Positions 1-5,130 of a stretch of DNA of 9,386 nt are shown here, piece by piece; within the stretch, counting starts at the first letter, position 1; each line of letters starts with the position of its first letter. A model generated the notes under the pieces. That model was not told the DNA's origin and did not search any database. It saw nothing but the letters and a program-made list of their open reading frames with translations. This DNA is from an uncultured Bacillota bacterium (GTDB taxonomy: Bacteria; Bacillota; Clostridia; UBA1381): positions 1 through 9,386 of the forward strand of contig CASFSH010000347.1 of assembly GCA_949297205.1 (NCBI GenBank), read 5' to 3'. Position numbers and translations under genes: made by a program.

Positions 1-900
1 GCTGTTCCTATAGTGGTTGTGCTTACAAAGGATCTTGATGTCAATGCTTTGTCACAGGTTTATACATATCAGGGAACGGAATACGCATTTACCGCTAATG
101 TATTTAATGCAACATGGCAGGAAATTGTTTCAGGTCTTGCATGGGGATTGGGATACTTCGGAATGCCTCATATTCTTGTAAGATTTATGTCGATAGAAAA
201 ACCGAGTATGGTAAAAAAATCCGCAGCAGTTGCTATTGTATGGGTTATTATTTCTTTGGTATGCGCAATATTGATTGCATATCTCGGAAGAATGTTAATA
301 GGTGAAGAATTGTTGACAACGGGCAGTCAGACTCTTGTATTTATAAAATTGGCAAGAGATTTGTTCCCGGGATTTATCGCAGGACTTTTGCTTGCCGCAA
401 TCATTGCAGCATCAATGTCAACAGCCGATTCACAGCTTCTTGTGGCATCTTCTTCATTTACAAGCGATATATATAAGCCTTTGTTCAGAAAAGATGCTAC
501 CGATAAAGAAATGCTTTGGGTAGGAAGATTGGTTGTTGTTATTGTTTCGATTATTGCATATTTTATAGCAAGCAGTAAGGGATCGGGCGCACAGGCTATT
601 ATGAACATGGTTGAAAATGCATGGGGACTGTTCGGCGCCGCTTTCGGACCGGTTGTAATACTTTCGCTGTTCTGGAGAAGATTTACATATAAAGGAGCTA
701 TTGCCGGAATAGTTTCCGGTGCGTTGGTTGATATTATATGGTTTATATGGATTAAACCTTTAACTGGTATATATGAAATATTGCCGGGATTTATTGTAGG
801 GCTTATTTTCAGTATTGTTGTTTCCCTCATTGATAAAAAACCTTCTGAGGAAGTTATGAAAATATTTGAAAGAGCTACCGATAATTCTATTAATGATTAA
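1..900 (+). CDS. putP: Sodium/proline symporter PutP-like (5'-truncated by window edge)
   Basis: Sodium:solute symporter (SSS family) of the PutP type, an inner-membrane permease that takes up proline (or a similar amino acid) with Na+. The frame is open from base 1, so the first roughly 200 residues lie outside; 299 codons are visible of a family length near 500. The stretch SMSTADSQLLVASS at visible residues about 138-151 matches the PutP segment in which a Ser-Thr pair belongs to the sodium site. FTSDIYKPL follows it, as is typical. Earlier, GLGYFGMPHILVRFMS (about 51-66) is another family hallmark. The rest is a series of hydrophobic helices with a short charged tail. The substrate is inferred from resemblance to PutP; another SSS substrate is possible. 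It ends 7 bases before a terminator, so it is the last gene of its unit. Confidence 0.85.
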   Translation, partial: AVPIVVVLTKDLDVNALSQVYTYQGTEYAFTANVFNATWQEIVSGLAWGLGYFGMPHILVRFMSIEKPSMVKKSAAVAIVWVIISLVCAILIAYLGRMLIGEELLTTGSQTLVFIKLARDLFPGFIAGLLLAAIIAASMSTADSQLLVASSSFTSDIYKPLFRKDATDKEMLWVGRLVVVIVSIIAYFIASSKGSGAQAIMNMVENAWGLFGAAFGPVVILSLFWRRFTYKGAIAGIVSGALVDIIWFIWIKPLTGIYEILPGFIVGLIFSIVVSLIDKKPSEEVMKIFERATDNSIND

Positions 901-906
901 TAAATT

Positions 907-944
907 ATAAAGACTGGGCTGTTAATTAGGTCAGTCTTTATTTT
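907..944 (+). terminator. Rho-independent terminator after putP
   Basis: ATAAAGACTG (907-916) pairs with CAGTCTTTAT (932-941), a 10-bp perfect stem with a 15-base loop, followed by the rest of a short T run (to 944). It sits directly after the putP stop codon. The next gene starts 20 bases later, so that gene depends on read-through or on a promoter overlapping this hairpin. Confidence 0.8.
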
Positions 945-964
945 AATATTAAGGATGAATAAAA

Positions 965-1207
965 ATGGATATTAAAGATTTAATTGTAAAAAGATTTTCA
1001 GAATTATGTAAGGAAAAAAATATAAAAATAAATGAACTTGCTAATATTTCGGGAGTAACGCCCTCAACAGCATATAGTATGATGGATGAAAAACGTAGAG
1101 ATATTTCTATTAGAACAATAAAAAAATTTTGTGACGGATTGGAAATAACTTTAGGTGAATTTTTTTCAACAGAAGAATTTGACGAATTGGAACAGGAAAT
1201 AAAATAA
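965..1207 (+). CDS. Small XRE-family helix-turn-helix DNA-binding protein
   Basis: An 80-residue protein made almost entirely of one Cro/CI (XRE) helix-turn-helix domain. LIVKRFSELCKEKNIKINEL forms the first helix; ELANISGVTPSTAYSMM (about 24-40) is the helix-turn-helix, with the usual A..SGVT.ST pattern; RTIKKFCDGLEITLGEFF (about 50-67) is the conserved closing part. There is no sensing domain, so it probably acts as a DNA-binding repressor or antitoxin-like regulator. Proteins of this size and pattern are widespread in Clostridia. The ATG follows AAGGA (951-955) by 9 bases. It stands alone between two terminators, with no toxin gene beside it. Its targets are unknown; the divergent palindrome at 2315-2328 is one nearby candidate, but nothing in the sequence links them. 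Confidence 0.85.
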   Translation: MDIKDLIVKRFSELCKEKNIKINELANISGVTPSTAYSMMDEKRRDISIRTIKKFCDGLEITLGEFFSTEEFDELEQEIK

Positions 1208-1247
1208 AAAAAATGGGCTAACCCACATTGGATTAGTCCATTTTTTT
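1207..1247. terminator. Bidirectional terminator between convergent genes
   Basis: AAAAAAATGGGCTAA (1207-1221) pairs with TTAGTCCATTTTTTT (1233-1247), a 15-bp stem with one G-T wobble and an 11-base loop. The T run serves the plus strand and the A run gives a U run on the minus strand. It starts at the last base of the XRE stop codon and ends 31 bases past the stop of the convergent transporter gene, so one element can end both transcripts. Confidence 0.88.
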
Positions 1248-1278
1248 AAAATACTTAAATATGTAAAGGAAATGTGAA

Positions 1279-2217
1279 TCACATAAATCCCAGCTGTTTA
1301 AACAGGAATATCCACAAAAATACAGTAATAACACATAAAGCCGTACCGAACATCAGAAGCTGTGCGGCAAGATCATCATCACCCTCCATTTGATAAGCCA
1401 TTGTATAGGAAGAAACGGCAACGGGGGATGCGGCAAGAGCGAGAAGAATTGAAAGTTCCGCATTTCTGAAGCCCAAAAGTACGCCTACGGATAATATAAA
1501 TGCCGGAGTAAATACAAGTTTTCCCACAATTCCTATAATAAGCTGATGAATATTTCCTTTTACTTTTTTAAAATCTATTGATCCTCCGAGAGCAATTAAA
1601 GAAAGAGGGGTTGCAATTCTTGAAATATCTCTTATTGTGGTTTCGGCAAATTCAGGAAATTTTATTCCGGAAAATAAAAACAAAAATCCGATTGCCGATG
1701 AAATTATAAGAGGATTGGTTATTATACCTATAATTATTTTTTTAATATCAGGTTTTTCTCCTCTGAACAATTCAAGAGAAACAACCGCAAGGAGATTGAA
1801 CAGAGGAATTATAAAAGCAATCAATACCGCAGTTGTACCCTGTATTTGTTCGTTGTACAGCGAAACCGAAAGAGGTATTCCGAAAATAACAAAATTGCTT
1901 CTGTATATTCCCTGTATTAAAACACCTCGTTTTTTATTGTCCTTTTCTATTAATGGTATAAAAATAAGAGCAATAAAAAAAACAACCAGGATTGATATGA
2001 TCGAATAAGCGATTAATTTAGGATTAAATATATCCGATATTTCGGACGTATAAACATTATAAAATATAAGAATAGGTAAAAATACTTTAAATATAGAAGT
2101 ATTTAATTGTTGGAGAGTCTGGGCATTAAATACTTTTACTATTTTTAAAAAGTATCCTAACACCATCATCACAAATAAAGGAAAAACTACCGAAAAAGAC
2201 AAAATAAGATTATCCAT
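1279..2217 (-). CDS. AEC-family transporter (auxin efflux carrier/malate permease-like)
   Basis: A 312-residue integral membrane protein with about ten hydrophobic helices and short charged loops, the usual size and topology of bacterial AEC permeases. Family marks are the N-terminal VFPLFVMMVLGYFLKI, RSNFVIFGIPLS (about 106-117), the mid-protein TNPLIISSAIGF (about 167-178), the glycine-rich LSLIALGGSIDF, and the C-terminal ASPVAVSSYTMAYQMEGDDD that precedes the last helix. Relatives export or take up small carboxylates such as malate, or are of unknown substrate; the substrate cannot be inferred here. The ATG follows AGAAGG (2225-2230 on the minus strand) by 7 bases. It is a single-gene unit with its own promoter upstream and a shared terminator downstream. 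Confidence 0.88.
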   Translation of the reverse strand: MDNLILSFSVVFPLFVMMVLGYFLKIVKVFNAQTLQQLNTSIFKVFLPILIFYNVYTSEISDIFNPKLIAYSIISILVVFFIALIFIPLIEKDNKKRGVLIQGIYRSNFVIFGIPLSVSLYNEQIQGTTAVLIAFIIPLFNLLAVVSLELFRGEKPDIKKIIIGIITNPLIISSAIGFLFLFSGIKFPEFAETTIRDISRIATPLSLIALGGSIDFKKVKGNIHQLIIGIVGKLVFTPAFILSVGVLLGFRNAELSILLALAASPVAVSSYTMAYQMEGDDDLAAQLLMFGTALCVITVFLWIFLFKQLGFM

Positions 2218-2261
2218 AATATTACCTTCTGAATATAAAAGTTAAAATATTGTATAAAAAT

Positions 2262-2290
2262 ATCTTACAATAAATATATATTGTTGTCAA
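2262..2290 (-). promoter_or_regulatory. Sigma-A-type promoter of the AEC transporter gene
   Basis: On the minus strand, a perfect TTGACA (2290-2285) is followed by a 17-base spacer and TAAGAT (2267-2262). Transcription would begin near 2255, giving a leader of about 38 bases with the AGAAGG site inside it. This is the best-matching promoter in the window. Confidence 0.75.
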
Positions 2291-2314
2291 GAAAAAAATT
2301 CACCAAAAACATAT

Positions 2315-2328
2315 TGATAAATTTATCA
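2315..2328. promoter_or_regulatory. Perfect 14-bp palindrome TGATAAATTTATCA, candidate operator
   Basis: A perfect palindrome lies 25 bases upstream of the AEC -35 box in the divergent spacer. A further half-site-like TTGATAAA follows at 2339-2346. Symmetric DNA at this place suits a dimeric repressor or activator. No known regulator consensus is matched with confidence, and in AT-rich DNA a 14-bp palindrome may arise by chance. Confidence 0.4.
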
Positions 2329-2396
2329 GTCTGGGAATTGATAAAAATACCTTTTAAAATAAACAAGAGAAGTTAATCATATCAAATAAATTATTA

Positions 2397-2425
2397 TTGA
2401 TTTTTATTGTTATATAATGTATAAT
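2397..2425 (+). promoter_or_regulatory. Sigma-A-type promoter of the PHP-domain gene
   Basis: TTGATT (2397-2402), a 17-base spacer, then a perfect TATAAT (2420-2425). Transcription would start near 2432, about 23 bases before the start codon and just ahead of the AAAGGGGG ribosome site. A second TATAAT at 2413-2418 lacks a good -35 partner. Confidence 0.7.
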
Positions 2426-2454
2426 AAAATGAGAAAAAAGAAAGGGGGAATAAT

Positions 2455-3156
2455 GTGGAGTTATATTATGATTTACATATACACTCTGCTCTGTCGCCTT
2501 GCGGGGATAACGATATGACCCCCAACAATATAGTTAATATGTCTATTATAAAAGGACTTGACATAATTGCTGTTACCGATCATAATTCCTGCGGGAATGT
2601 AAGGGCGGTGATGAAAGCTGCGGGAGACAGACTGCTGGTTATTCCCGGTATGGAGGTGGAAACCTCGGAGGAAATACATGTTGTTTGTTATTTCAAAAAT
2701 ATTGAAGATGCGGAAAAAATGTGGGAAATTGTAAAATCACATATGAACAATATAAAAAATCGAGAAGAAATATACGGAGAACAGCTGTATATGAATGAGT
2801 TTGACGAGGTAACGGCAAAAGAAGAATTATTGCTTGTAAGCGCAACCACCATGAGTATTTACGAGGTTATAAAATATGCAAAAGACTGCGGAGGAATTGC
2901 GGTTCCTGCACATATCGACAGATCGAGTTACAGCGTTCTTGCAAATTTAGGTACTGTACCGGAGGATCTCAATATTAAAGCATTGGAAATAACAAAAAGA
3001 AACAGAGCAAAACTGGAAAGTGAATATAAAAACTACAGAATAATATCAAATTCCGACGCACATTATTTGGAGGATATTTCGGAGCCTGAATTTACAATAA
3101 ATATTATGTCAAAAACTGCCGAAAATGTACTTCGTTATTTGTGCAAAATAGAGTAA
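2455..3156 (+). CDS. PHP-domain metal-dependent phosphoesterase
   Basis: A 233-residue single-domain PHP (polymerase and histidinol phosphatase) protein, expected to be a cytoplasmic phosphoesterase binding two or three metal ions. All the usual metal-ligand motifs are present: DLHIHS (6-11, D-x-H-x-H), TDHNS (41-45), GMEVE (65-69), IHVVCYF with H75, PAHIDRS (151-157, H153) and NSDAH (199-203). It is not fused to a polymerase, and its substrate cannot be told from sequence; related stand-alone proteins act on nucleotides or phosphorylated small molecules. The start is GTG, fixed by AAAGGGGG (2441-2448) 6 bases upstream; an ATG at 2453 is out of frame. The hydrogenase operon begins 227 bases downstream on the same strand. 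From memory, PHP genes recur next to NAD(H)-linked [FeFe] hydrogenase genes in Clostridia, so a link is plausible but unproven. Confidence 0.85.
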   Translation: MELYYDLHIHSALSPCGDNDMTPNNIVNMSIIKGLDIIAVTDHNSCGNVRAVMKAAGDRLLVIPGMEVETSEEIHVVCYFKNIEDAEKMWEIVKSHMNNIKNREEIYGEQLYMNEFDEVTAKEELLLVSATTMSIYEVIKYAKDCGGIAVPAHIDRSSYSVLANLGTVPEDLNIKALEITKRNRAKLESEYKNYRIISNSDAHYLEDISEPEFTINIMSKTAENVLRYLCKIE

Positions 3157-3172
3157 ATTAATTTTTTAACAA
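3155..3172. promoter_or_regulatory. Degenerate Rex-like operator candidate
   Basis: The redox repressor Rex binds sites close to TTGTTAA-N4-TTAACAA in many Firmicutes. The right half TTAACAA (3166-3172) is perfect and the left half reads AAATTAA, giving 11 of 14 matches. It lies 27 bases upstream of an extended -10 box and upstream of an NADH-linked hydrogenase operon, a plausible Rex target. The left half is weak and the region is very AT-rich, so the call is tentative. Confidence 0.3.
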
Positions 3173-3199
3173 TCTTGTATAGATTTTTTTTTAAATTGC

Positions 3200-3208
3200 T
3201 GATATAAT
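3200..3208 (+). promoter_or_regulatory. Extended -10 promoter candidate for the hydrogenase operon
   Basis: TGATATAAT is a perfect extended -10 (TG-N-TATAAT). The -35 region is only a T-rich tract. A start near 3215 would give a leader of about 170 bases containing three inverted repeats. Two TTATAAG direct repeats (3208-3214 and 3224-3230) flank the predicted start. A second TATAAT at 3216-3221 lacks a matching -35. Confidence 0.45.
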
Positions 3209-3244
3209 TATAAGGTATAATTGTTATAAGTATGTTTTATATGG

Positions 3245-3261
3245 ATTTATTTAAAATAAAT
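3245..3261. repeat. 17-bp palindrome in the hydrogenase leader
   Basis: ATTTATTT and AAATAAAT flank a single central A as a perfect inverted repeat. It consists only of A and T, so it is more plausible as a protein-binding site than as a stable RNA hairpin, and chance is a real alternative. Confidence 0.35.
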
Positions 3262-3296
3262 GAATCTGTATAAAAAAATAATATATCATATGTATA

Positions 3297-3322
3297 AAAT
3301 TTTCTGAAAAAAACAGAAATTT
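3297..3322. repeat. Inverted repeat TTTCTG/CAGAAA in the hydrogenase leader
   Basis: TTTCTG (3301-3306) and CAGAAA (3314-3319) flank an A7 loop. The pairing extends by three A-T pairs (3297-3299 with 3320-3322) if one T bulges out. It could form a weak RNA hairpin in a long leader, or be an operator just upstream of the proximal promoter. Confidence 0.35.
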
Positions 3323-3351
3323 GAAAATGTAAAATTAAAATTTTACATAAT
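3321..3351 (+). promoter_or_regulatory. Proximal promoter candidate with a 22-bp palindrome in its spacer
   Basis: TTGAAA (3321-3326) and CATAAT (3346-3351) are each one base from consensus and lie 19 bases apart. The spacer is nearly filled by ATGTAAAATT-AA-AATTTTACAT (3327-3348), perfect 10-bp arms around AA that overlap the first bases of the -10. A long spacer holding a dyad is the layout of MerR-family promoters, and a dyad here would also suit a repressor. Transcription would start near 3358, leaving about 25 bases before the hndA ATG with its AGGAGG at 3371-3376. Confidence 0.5.
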
Positions 3352-3383
3352 CAGCTTTTAGCTTATGAACAGGAGGTCTATTA

Positions 3384-3875
3384 ATGGAGAAAAAAACAAT
3401 GCCTGCATTTAAAGGCACAAAAGAGCAGGAGGAGCAGCTCAAGGCGGTGATAGAAAGCCATAAAGGACAGGAAGGAGCAGCAATTCCGGTATTACATAAA
3501 GCTCAGGAAATTTACGGTTATCTTCCTATTGAAGTACAAACCATGATTGCTGAAGGGTTAAATGTTCCGCTGGCAGAAATCTACGGAATAGTTACTTTTT
3601 ATACTCAGTTTTCATTGTATCCAAAGGGACAGTATCAAATATCTGTATGTTTGGGAACCGCATGTTATGTAAAGGGATCGGGAGATATACTTGAAAAAAT
3701 CAAAGAAAGATTAAATATAGACGTAGGTCAGTGTACGGCAGACGGAAGATTTTCAATTGATGCCACAAGATGTATCGGTGCCTGTGGACTTGCTCCCGTT
3801 CTTACGGTAAACGAAGATGTTTACGGAAGACTTACCGTTGACGATGTGGACGGCATTTTTGCAAAGTATGAATAA
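3384..3875 (+). CDS. hndA: NAD(H)-linked [FeFe] hydrogenase, NuoE-like [2Fe-2S] subunit
   Basis: A 163-residue NuoE/HoxE/HydC-type subunit that carries electrons within the cytoplasmic hydrogenase complex. An N-terminal helical part (about 12-80) includes VLHKAQEIYGYLP and VTFYTQFSLYP, both typical of NuoE. The thioredoxin-fold domain that follows has the four cluster cysteines in normal arrangement: C89 and C94 (CLGTAC) plus C130 and C134 (CIGAC), which bind one [2Fe-2S]. Full length for the family. The ATG follows a perfect AGGAGG (3371-3376) by 7 bases. It is the first gene of the hydrogenase operon; 142 bases separate it from the ATPase gene. The equivalent subunit is called HndA in Desulfovibrio and HydC in Thermotoga. 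Confidence 0.92.
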   Translation: MEKKTMPAFKGTKEQEEQLKAVIESHKGQEGAAIPVLHKAQEIYGYLPIEVQTMIAEGLNVPLAEIYGIVTFYTQFSLYPKGQYQISVCLGTACYVKGSGDILEKIKERLNIDVGQCTADGRFSIDATRCIGACGLAPVLTVNEDVYGRLTVDDVDGIFAKYE

Positions 3876-3985
3876 TATAAGAAACAATTCGGAATGAGGA
3901 ATCTGAATAAAGGTACCATTTACCGGAGATTAAATATCTTTTTTCAAAACAAAATTACGATTGCTTTTTTCGGGTTATGATTTGT

Positions 3986-4001
3986 GCCGTCCAATGGCGG
4001 C
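3986..4001 (+). other. GC-rich hairpin just upstream of the ATPase ribosome site
   Basis: GCCG and CC (3986-3989, 3991-3992) pair with GGCGGC (3996-4001), 6 G-C pairs with a bulged T and a 3-base loop, in otherwise AT-rich DNA. It ends 6 bases before the GGAGA ribosome site of the next gene and may affect translation or mRNA processing. The earlier part of the spacer also has a weak AGAT/ATCT hairpin followed by T6 (3927-3944), too weak to call a terminator. Confidence 0.35.
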
Positions 4002-4017
4002 GGAAACGGAGATTACA

Positions 4018-4569
4018 ATGAAAGAAATCTCATTACATATTTTGGATATAATGCAAAATTCCGTTGCGGCAAATGCAAGTCTTATCGGACTTGAAGTTAT
4101 TGAAGATGAAGAAAAGGACATTTTATCTTTTACCGTCACCGATAACGGCAAGGGAATGAGTGAAGAACTGATAAAAAAAGTTATTGATCCGTTTACCACA
4201 GGAAGAACCACAAGAAAAGTGGGATTGGGAATACCCCTTACAAAGCTGGCGGCAGAAATGACGGGGGGGTATATAAAAATAGAGTCCCGACTTGGCGAAG
4301 GAACGGTATTTTATGCGGTTTTCGGATACAGTCATATAGACAGACAGCCATTGGGAGATATGGCGCAGACAATGCATCAGATAATAACTTCTTTTGAAGA
4401 TGTTGATTTTACTTACAGACACGTTGTAAACGGCAGGGAATTTTCTCTTGATACAAGGGAAATAAAAAAAATTCTCGGCGGTGTCTCTTTAAAAGAAAAC
4501 GACGTCTCTCTATGGATTTATGAATATCTGAAAGACGGAGAAAAAGAAATATCCGATAATAAAAAATAA
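4018..4569 (+). CDS. Stand-alone GHKL ATP-binding protein (kinase/anti-sigma-like) in the hydrogenase operon
   Basis: A 183-residue protein with a GHKL ATPase fold as in histidine kinases and anti-sigma factors. The N-box is HILDIMQNS (7-15, N14 as metal ligand), the G1 box DNGKGM (42-47), the F-like box DPFTTGR (57-63), and the lid glycines VGLGIP (68-73). GEGTVFYAVF closes the fold near residue 107. There is no HisKA dimerisation helix with a phosphorylatable His, no sensor and no membrane segment. About 75 C-terminal residues, beginning DRQPLGDMAQTM, match no domain I can name. The ATG at 4018 follows GGAGA (4008-4012) and begins with the family-like MKEISLHILDIMQNS; upstream in-frame TTG (3961) and ATG (3994) lack ribosome sites. 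From memory, similar ATPases recur in clostridial hydrogenase operons. A role in redox signalling or regulation is inference. A run of seven G (4263-4269) encodes T82-G84. Confidence 0.82.
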   Translation: MKEISLHILDIMQNSVAANASLIGLEVIEDEEKDILSFTVTDNGKGMSEELIKKVIDPFTTGRTTRKVGLGIPLTKLAAEMTGGYIKIESRLGEGTVFYAVFGYSHIDRQPLGDMAQTMHQIITSFEDVDFTYRHVVNGREFSLDTREIKKILGGVSLKENDVSLWIYEYLKDGEKEISDNKK

Positions 4570-4582
4570 TAAGGTCAGTAAG

Positions 4583-4593
4583 GAAAGGAATGA
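4583..4593 (+). promoter_or_regulatory. Ribosome-site motif GAAAGGAATGA before hndB
   Basis: This 11-base motif ends 7 bases before the hndB ATG. The identical motif stands before hndC and hndD at nearly the same distance, which supports all three start choices. Confidence 0.7.
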
Positions 4594-4600
4594 AAAATAT

Positions 4601-4969
4601 ATGAAGAGTTTGGCAGAACTTGAAGCTATAAGAAATAAAGTGGTTTCCAATGTTACCATGAGAAAGGACGATCATGCCGTAAGAGTTGTTGTAGGTATGG
4701 CAACCTGCGGAATCGCAGCAGGAGCACGTCCCGTAATGAGTGCATTTGTTGAAGAAATAGCAAAAAGAAATTTGGAGCATGTTTCGGTTGTACAAACCGG
4801 TTGTATCGGTGTTTGCAGACTGGAACCGATTGTTGAAATATTGGTACCGGGTGAAGAAAAGGTTACTTATGTAAAAATGACTCCGGAAAAGGCTCGTCAG
4901 GTAGTTGCGGAACACCTTGTAAACGGAAGACCGATTAAAGAGTACACAATTGGCGAAGCAGACAAATAA
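4601..4969 (+). CDS. hndB: NAD(H)-linked hydrogenase HndB-like thioredoxin-fold ferredoxin subunit
   Basis: A 122-residue thioredoxin-like [2Fe-2S] ferredoxin-family protein, the accessory subunit found between the NuoE- and NuoF-like subunits in HndABCD complexes (called HydD in some Clostridia). A helical N-terminus (1-25) precedes the thioredoxin-like core, starting at RVVVGMATCG. Only three cysteines are present: C36, and C68 and C72 in QTGCIGVC. The usual C-x4-C pair reads C36-GIAA-G41, so the second ligand is Gly. From memory, GTCGIAAGAR with three Cys is typical of HndB relatives, so this is probably a family trait and not decay. The role is presumed to be structural or electron transfer within the complex. 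It lies 31 bases after the ATPase gene and 161 before hndC. Confidence 0.87.
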   Translation: MKSLAELEAIRNKVVSNVTMRKDDHAVRVVVGMATCGIAAGARPVMSAFVEEIAKRNLEHVSVVQTGCIGVCRLEPIVEILVPGEEKVTYVKMTPEKARQVVAEHLVNGRPIKEYTIGEADK

Positions 4970-4997
4970 CGTGAAAAATAAGCGGCGCACCTTGCCC

Positions 4998-5043
4998 GTT
5001 TTCAGAGCTTGAAGTATAAACATACGTCGGCACTCTGAGAAAC
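4998..5043 (+). other. Structured spacer within the operon, hndB-hndC
   Basis: The 161-base gap between hndB and hndC holds GTTTTCAGAG (4998-5007) pairing with CTCTGA-G-AAAC (5033-5043, one bulge), and inside it a GTAT/ATAC stem with an AAAC loop (5014-5025). The segment 4981-5000 is clearly more GC-rich than other spacers here. No ORF, promoter of quality or T run is seen. It may be an RNA processing or stability element that adjusts subunit ratios, or a remnant; no known RNA family is recognised. Confidence 0.35.
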
Positions 5044-5111
5044 AGACAATTTGCTTGCTTCTTTTCCACATTATATGGTTTTAAAATTATGATTGATGAT
5101 TTATAAATAGT

Positions 5112-5122
5112 GAAAGGAATGA
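5112..5122 (+). promoter_or_regulatory. Ribosome-site motif GAAAGGAATGA before hndC, decides the start
   Basis: The motif ends 8 bases before the ATG at 5131, close to the 7-base spacing seen before hndB and hndD. An in-frame GTG at 5110 overlaps the motif, so it cannot be served by it; the ATG at 5131 is the start. Confidence 0.7.
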
Positions 5123-5130
5123 TAAATAAC

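Noticed and set aside
327..830. 167-codon minus-strand open frame opposite putP
   Set aside because: It is antisense to a clear symporter gene and shows no family resemblance or ribosome site.
1272..1284. ATGTGA-A-TCACAT palindrome at the AEC stop codon, resembling a CRP half-site pair
   Set aside because: It lies at the 3' end of a gene next to a terminator, far from any promoter; probably chance.
1637..2008. 123-codon plus-strand open frame opposite the AEC transporter
   Set aside because: It is antisense to a ten-helix membrane protein; its composition mirrors the complement of hydrophobic codons.
3927..3944. Possible terminator between hndA and the ATPase gene
   Set aside because: The stem is only four A/T-rich pairs plus G-T wobbles before the T run, too weak to end transcription on its own.
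3961..4017. Upstream TTG or ATG (3994) starts for the ATPase gene
   Set aside because: Neither has a ribosome site. The ATG at 4018 has GGAGA 5 bases upstream and begins with the expected first helix.
4409..5071. 220-codon minus-strand open frame over the ATPase/hndB region
   Set aside because: It lies opposite well-supported genes, has a Cys/Phe/Tyr-rich composition with no recognisable domain, and spans the structured spacer by chance openness.
5110..5130. GTG start at 5110 for hndC
   Set aside because: It overlaps the ribosome site itself. The ATG at 5131 matches the spacing of the other two genes with the same leader.
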